This document shows positions 57,992 to 64,000 of a stretch of 64,000 nt of DNA, piece by piece; the stretch's first letter is position 1, and each line of letters begins with the position of its first letter. A model generated the notes under the pieces. It made no database searches, was not told where the DNA came from, and saw nothing but the letters and a program-made list of their open reading frames with translations. Both the position numbers and the translations under genes were made by a program. This DNA is from Jacaranda mimosifolia (Eukaryota; Streptophyta; Magnoliopsida; Lamiales; Bignoniaceae): NCBI GenBank assembly GCA_018894105.1, contig CM032121.1:22292730-22356729 (forward strand). Reading direction: 5' to 3'.

Positions 57992-60185
57992 TGAAGATAG
58001 AAGATAAGCAAGGATCTACAATTTAAACCAAATTAAAGGCAAATTTAACTTGCAATCTCCAATCCAAGGATCAATCATCATGTCATAAACTAGGATTTGG
58101 AAGCAAGAAAGTTACCTTTGAAGAAAATCAAGGCAACAAAGTAGATCTTCCTCTTGGATTCTTCCAAAGTAAGATCAACACTGCCCACTTCAATTATCAA
58201 CTTCACCACACCAAAAGCTCCTTAATGCAACAAATTTTGCTCACTAAAGGACATTCAAAACAGCCTCAGAATGACCAGAAAAAAAAAAAAAGGAGGAAAA
58301 ATTAGTTCCAAAGTCGCACAAAAGATCCTCCAAAAATCGGCTACCAATAAAGGATCAAACTCCAAATCTAAACTTCCCAAATGTGAAGCCTCGAATGGTA
58401 ATCCACACATCTAGGAATAACTCTCAATTCTTTACACTCTAAGCTAGAATAGAATGGAGGAAAAAGATGATATGAGAGAGAGAGGGGGGGCGGTTTTTGG
58501 AAAGAGAGGGAGGGAAAAGAGAGAATCTAGAGAGGTACTTACTGAACACATGAGTTGTGCTACCTTTTGGAGGGAAAATAGAAGCATGGAAATCTCTACC
58601 ATAAGGCAACCCACCTTGGGGTATTTATAGTGTGAATGGAAGCTTCCTTCACACTTTTCATACTTGTGCCAACCTGCTATATTCAATTTTAGTTTCAATT
58701 GGATTTTAATTTCATAAAGTAAAAATGCCAACTCATTAACTCAAATGGACTCTTCCATTTTATTTTCCCTTCAAAACTCAAATTCCCTAGCTAATTAAAT
58801 TAACTCTTTAATTTAATTTAATTGTCAAAAAAAAAAACTCTTTAATTTAATTAGTTTAACTTAGCTCCTTAAGTTTATTAAATCAACTTAACTCTTTAAG
58901 TTGACTTTGACTAATTAAATTGTCACATGGGTCCAATTAAATTAACTTCTTAATTTAATTGACTTAATTTAACTCTTTAAATTATTTTGATTAATTTAAA
59001 CCTTAAACTAATCAAGCTAAAGTGACTAATTGATAATTAGCCAACTTGTCATCTCTTCCTTAGGCAAAAACCACCCATTGAATTTTCTAACTCCTTAGAA
59101 AATTCCTACTATCAAATAAGAGTTTCTTAGGCTTTTGTGTGCAACCAATTAGGTTCACCGATTCATTAGATATGGACTCACAACTCTTTGTAATATTCTG
59201 AATATTAAAAATATTCGAATTAGTTTAAACTCTTTTAAATTAATAACTCTATCAATTAAACTCCATTAATTAGCAACAAGCCCATGGAGCCTAGCGAATT
59301 AGATGAATGAATTATTTTGAGGTGAACCAGTACCACTTACAATTGCCGTGCAAATATGGTCCTTCCATTTTTTATCTCCCGAAAGAGGCCTAGGACAAGA
59401 TATTTGTCAGCACCCTTGGCCTCGATAACTATGTATCTATTCTTGATGTTTGAATCCTCGTTATGGCCTCAACTTTGGAAAACACCTTTTCCAAATTGTC
59501 ATATCATCTTGCACAAGGATTTCTTGAAATTGATTATCCTAGAATACATAGGAGATCAACCCATTCTTCACTAATGTGCGAAACGGATCCCATCTTGGAA
59601 CTTACCAACCTCCATACTTAGGTAACTTGTGCCCAACCTAAGCCTGGGTGATCTACTACGTGGTCTGAGCAAAATCAAAGCGCAAGGATCTAAATACAAG
59701 GTTACTATGGAACCTCAAGTCAAATGACTAGTTATATGCACTATCGTAAGTTAGAGAGCTTGCTACTATCGACGTGCCACTACAGCTACCTAGTGGATTC
59801 TCTATGCAGGCATTCAATGAACTTGTTCTCTAACATGCATCCATGTCTAACATAGATTTCCAGTAAAATGAGGCAATATCCAACTCCTTGAAATATGCAT
59901 CATTAGTACAAGTTTATCCGAATTTTAGATGCCCTGTCCATAAGATTCTATGACTTGAAATATTTAAAATCATGACCATAAAAAATTGTTTGATGATCAC
60001 CATCATATGCGTGACCAAGTCTCGTAGTCTAGTATGATTTAAGGGCTTCAACTAAATGCATGTGAAGAAATTTTAAATACATAAGATTAAGATGGCCATT
60101 GTATTAAATATCATTCAATCAAGACTGTTACATGGAATAATTATACATACCAATCTAATTGGCTTGTGGGCCACTATTCCAACCA
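57992..60185 (-). repeat. copia 5' LTR of element D
   Basis: 2.19 kb. Starts TGGTTGGAATAGTGG and ends TATCTTCA on the minus strand. A 'cactataaatacccc' TATA-like box is near 58619-58633, with GTGTGAATGGAAGCTTCCTTCACAC-type symmetry next to it. Purine-rich 'gagagagagagggg' lies at 58472-58487. Confidence 0.88.
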
Positions 60186-60690
60186 TGCCCAACATTGATA
60201 TTCTCCTTCCATCTCCCATTCCTAAAGTAGATCCAACCTCGATCACAACTCAAATTGAATCTTCCTTTAATCCTTACAATTCTACTTGAAAGTTCGTCTA
60301 ACTCCTGAGACAAATACCATTCAAAATTTTCTTAAGTCCTCTGGTAATGGTAGCGCAAAGTTTTTTCTAAGTTTACCCATGAGTCGCACTCTCTCTTATC
60401 GTAAAAATGACTAAGTACCACACGAAGAATGCTTCTACAAGATGCCTGCATGCTTCCTTGCACAAACATGAGCACATCCTTCTAAAAGAGTTCACCCTAA
60501 AACCCAAACTATCGTACGCCTCCCAAGCGCAGCACCTTGTTATTAACATCGTAACTCGAAATTTTTTCTAAGTCCCTAAATAACTACAGTGCAAGATCTT
60601 CTTGAGGTCCTAAACATCTAATACATGAAAGTCACCTAAATCCTTAGGTAAATACTATATTGAACTCTACCAAGCCTCTTAACACGCGCC
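60186..60690. other. gypsy G2 remainder, no gene recognised
   Basis: Sequence right of element D. The ORF at 60092-60289 mostly overlaps the LTR edge and has no domain. Confidence 0.4.
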
Positions 60691-60699
60691 TTCAATTCT

Positions 60700-61175
60700 A
60701 CTCACAATGATTGAGCAAATTAATAATATCATTTTTATGAATTAACATAAGGTAAAAATAAAAATAAAACTTGATATTATATTTTCAATATGAAAATGAA
60801 AATTTTCTATCGAAAATTGGAGCTTGATGATACGACTAAAATATGATTTAAGGGCAATTTGATAAATTGACTAAAAATAGCAAATGGACCTTAAAACAAA
60901 TTAATTAAGTAAATGGGTCAAAGAGGCCAAAGGACAAGTCAAGTCCATAAACGGGCGTAGAAAAACCATAATGGACTTAAGTACATCCAGACTAAAATCT
61001 ATAAATATCAAGCACCAAAGAGAAAGTTGGGAACAAAAATCCTTCGCAAGAGTTCACAAAATGGAAGAATTCTCACGACCAATTTCTCTGCGTGCATTCT
61101 TGAGAAGATAAACCGGCACTCTATTATTTTTCAGAAAGGACTTCACTCCATTTCTAAACAACTTCAGAGAGCCGA
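60700..61175 (+). repeat. gypsy G2 LTR-like end
   Basis: Aligns with G1: its first part with 16060-16147 ('aaggtaaaaataaaaataaa') and its second with 26190-26540 ('ctataaatatcaagc', 'ggacttcactccatttct'). Here the two parts are continuous, so it shows the G1 structure without the Harbinger insertion. Confidence 0.62.
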
Positions 61176-61881
61176 TTTGGCGTGAGTTTATTTGGTGGGC
61201 TCGATGGCCTTTTTAATTAATTATTTGACTATTAATAAAGAGAATGACATTACATCAACTGTGTAGTTCATGTGATACTAATAAAACAAAATTTGTACTA
61301 AATATTTTCATACCAAATGCGTACAAAAATTTCCCCACGCCCCATTCCCTACTAAACAAATATTTCCAAATATCGCAAACCATTTGGTCATATGTCTGTC
61401 TCCGTCCCTAGAAAGGTCTATTTGAAAACACATCAACAAAAGCAGCAACATGGAGCATGTAAGTAATTCTTTTTAACTAATCTCTGTATAGGGCGTGAGG
61501 TTTAGTTTTCAACCTTAACAAATTTTTAGTACGGATCCTGTGTTTAAAGAAAAGGGGAAAAAGATTTTATGTAGATGCATTGCGATTGCCGCATTATTAA
61601 TTAATTTCCTATGTACTTTGCATTTTAATGGCACTAAATTACATGCAGTTAATCTCAGTGTTACTGTTACCACATTTAAATCATGGAAACATTAGAAAAT
61701 TATTATCATATTCATTGAAAAACAAAACTCGTGAGAATTGGAGTATTAAGCCTGGACAATGAGGAAGCATTTGATAACTTGCCAAAAATATGTGTCAGTC
61801 GAAAATTTTTATATGCATTGCATGTACGAATGTTGAACACTAAAAAGGTTAAATCTATATTGTGTTGGCGTGACACGAATT
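61176..61881. other. intergenic, nothing recognised
   Basis: AT-rich. The ORF at 61731-61940 enters the tandem duplication that follows and shows no domain. Confidence 0.35.
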
Positions 61882-62295
61882 ACGAGGTGCTTTTACAATC
61901 GGTGGATATTAGGTCAATGTTTAGCTTTATAAATTTTTAAGGCAAGTGATCAATCTATTAATTTTAAATTAATAGGATGAAAAAAAGAAAATCAAATCGC
62001 ATAAGTTGTCAAGATAACTATTTACAAGATAATATTTTATAAAATGGTGGCACTATCATAATTAATCTAACTGCATAAAAAGCATGATACAAATTATTAG
62101 GTGCTTTTACAATCGGTGCACATAAGGTCAATGTTTACCTTTATAAATTTTCAAGGCAAATGATCAATCTATTAATTTTAAATTGATAGGACGAAAAAAA
62201 GAAAATCAAATTACGTAAATTGTCAAGATAACTATTTACAGATACTATTTTATAAAATGGTCACCATCATATTTAATCTAACTACATAAAATATT
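61882..62295 (+). repeat. 214-bp tandem duplication
   Basis: 'ggtgcttttacaatcggtg' recurs at 61886 and 62100, and similarity runs through 'gatcaatctattaatttta' and 'gtcaagataactatttaca' to about 62295. Two units, slightly diverged. Confidence 0.88.
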
Positions 62296-62742
62296 ACTTG
62301 ACTATAATGACCTCGGTAAATAATACTTATCACACTATAGAACATTTTTATTAATTATTCTATAAATGGATACACAAGAGAGGATACTTTTCTTTTTAAA
62401 TATTTTATAAACTCTTTAGAATATATACCTTATGAAGTGTTCGAGAGCTTGTTATATGTTGTAAAGTCTTCTATATAAATTTAGAGAGTGAAACTTATAA
62501 ATTTTTAAAATAAAATATTGAAAATGTATAAACTCTTCTGTAAAATAATGAGGTCTCAAATGATTTCTTTAAGATCTTAAAGATTTCTTTAAATTGACAA
62601 TTTAAATTGTAAGATTATTATTTACTAATATTTTATAAGTTTCATATTTATATTATCTAATTATTTTCAAATTTTAATTTTTAAAATAAATATATCATCT
62701 TATTATTATTTTTTTTTTTTAAATGATATATACAAAAATTTA
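62296..62742. other. intergenic, AT-rich, nothing recognised
   Basis: No supported gene, RNA or element. Confidence 0.4.
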
Positions 62743-62920
62743 TAGGGCCATCAAAGGGTTGGATTTCAATCCAAATTCAATCTGAATTCGATCCAAATTT
62801 TATTATTTTTAATCGATTAAAATATTCAGTCAATCAAATCTAATTAAAAATATTTATAATTCGAAATATATGAAATTAAGTAATCCAATCCATTAAAAAT
62901 CCGAATTCGAACTTTAATAT
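62743..62920 (+). repeat. hAT-like nonautonomous element fragment
   Basis: Starts TAGGGCCATCAAAGGGTTGG, close to a frequent plant hAT terminus. It aligns in inverse orientation with 75-280. The other end is not seen, perhaps because the CACTA-like element begins at 62921. Confidence 0.45.
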
Positions 62921-64000
62921 TACTATTAGAAAAAATCCCTATGGGGATGCCTAAATGTGTCCCAATAAATAGATTTAGAAATGCTTTCACTTTTTGGGAC
63001 GATCAATTATAGTGTCCCGTAGGTGGGGGTCCTATTAGCTTTTCGTGACACTTGCAAGTGTCCCCAAAGTGATTGTTATTGTGTCACTCGATAGTCTCCA
63101 AAGCTTTCAAATTGTGACACTTCATAATGTCACATGATGACTTTCAACTACCTTAACTATTTAATTATGAGACATTATAAAGCGTCTCCATAGCACATGA
63201 CGGGACACTTCAGATTGTTTTATGAGATGCTAAAATGTATCTCCATACATAAATAAGAGGACACTAGTAAGTGTCTTGATAAGTAAACTATTGAGACATA
63301 AAAGGTGTCTCCATATGTGCTCTAATGATATTTTATAATGCCACAATACATAGAAAATATTTCTTTAAAGACACAATTTTGTGTCCCGAAAGATATTTAA
63401 AGACACCATGAAGCATCTTGAAAACTAAAATATGTAAGAAGAAAAAAAAAATATGTCCTTACATGGATCTTTGAAGGCACAAGAAAGTGTCACAAGAAAT
63501 ATCATAAGTGTCTCTGCACATATCTTTGAAGACAAAAGAAGGTGTCACAAAAAATATTAGATGCCCCTATAGTATGGCCGGTATCTACCATACTAATATA
63601 CATATAAATCCCTTTTCATAATTACTGAACCAACCAACTAGAAATGTATTCAGTAGAACATGCTACTACGCATCCATAACAACTATATTTCACTATTCAA
63701 CATTAATAGACGAAATAGATTACAAACTATAACATACAAAAAACATATTAATTCATGTCTTCAATAGTTTCAATAAATTTAAACATCAATTATATGACAA
63801 CACCAATCTCCATATATCAAAATGAAATAAACTACAATCAAATAAATCCATAAAGATACTTCTTCATCCAAATACATAAAATGAAGGGCTAATGTTGCAA
63901 CACATCTCTTTGGTCAATTCTTCATCTATTTCAACCTATCAAATCAACCAAACATAAATTAGATTAAATAGAAAATAATAAGATCTAATTATATGAAAAT
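62921..64000 (+). mobile_element. CACTA-like transposon, left end (runs off window)
   Basis: Starts TACTATTAGAAAAAATCCC, one base from the CACTA-type terminus CACTAxxAGAAAA. It is followed by about ten short inverted repeats of the type GACACTT...AAGTGTC between 62960 and 63560, the subterminal repeats expected to bind transposase in this superfamily. From 63576 to 64000 the sequence is AT-rich, with no gene recognised. The right end and transposase are outside the window. Confidence 0.62.
62960..63560. repeat. subterminal palindromic repeats of CACTA-like end
   Basis: Examples: GACACTTGCAAGTGTC (63048-63063), GACACTTCATAATGTCAC (63116-63133), GACACTAGTAAGTGTC (63260-63275), and 'gacacaattttgtgtc' near 63380. 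Spacing is roughly 40-70 bp. Confidence 0.78.

Larger units (their letters stand above)
49736..60185 (-). mobile_element. Ty1/copia element D, deleted and nested
   Basis: Read on the minus strand: 5' LTR (60185-57992), primer site, leader interrupted by a solo LTR (57362-55107), gag, protease, integrase, RT start, then an abrupt join at about 51100 to the middle of a 3' LTR that runs to about 49736. RT's catalytic part, RNase H, the polypurine tract and both ends of the 3' LTR are lost. It is inserted in gypsy G2, which resumes at 60186. Confidence 0.88.

Noticed and set aside
1..64000. Host protein-coding genes, tRNA or rRNA genes
   Set aside because: None could be supported; all coding signal found is attributable to transposable elements or is too weak.

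Overview
The window is plant nuclear DNA: AT-rich, without operons, with a GT-AG intron and with plant-type transposable elements throughout. I find no host protein-coding gene, tRNA or rRNA gene that I can support. It reads as a nested graveyard of transposable elements from a seed plant, probably a flowering plant; the species cannot be named from the sequence.

About half of the window belongs to one Ty1/copia family with LTRs of about 2.2 kb, a primer binding site complementary to initiator-Met tRNA, and a gag-PR-INT-RT-RNaseH order. Nine LTR copies or fragments are visible. Element A (320-5486, minus) is a 5' LTR plus gag and part of the protease. Element B (5488-10670, plus) has an internal deletion that joins its 5' LTR to RT. 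A solo LTR lies at 23499-25716. Element C (36057-46354, plus) has both LTRs and all domains, decayed. Element D (49736-60185, minus) lacks the 3' part of RT and all of RNase H, and carries another solo LTR (55107-57362) in its leader.

The copia elements are set in older Ty3/gypsy relics, probably of the Tat type: G1 (10671-16150, continuing at 26190-26540), G3 (about 30830-36056) and G2 (46355-49735, continuing at 60186-61175). They contain gag, protease and RT fragments, short tandem-repeat arrays, and, in G1 and G2, an antisense coding relic related to the plant 'putative gypsy type transposon' family.

The most interesting unit is a PIF/Harbinger DNA transposon (16151-26189) inserted in the LTR-like part of G1, with TTA target duplications and matching terminal inverted repeats. 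It holds a Myb/SANT-like ORF1, a DDE transposase relic with a clear intron, a GRF zinc-finger gene relic, and a 147-bp tandem repeat. A solo copia LTR with a perfect 5-bp target duplication (GTTAA) sits inside it. Smaller elements are a hAT-like MITE (26939-27624), a short LTR element (28746-30131), hAT-like fragments near both window ends, and the left end of a CACTA-like transposon from 62921.

The nesting gives relative ages: gypsy relics first, then Harbinger and copia C and D, then the two solo LTRs. Every coding region I read carries stops or frameshifts, so none is likely to make a full-length product. Domain calls rest on motif recognition by eye.
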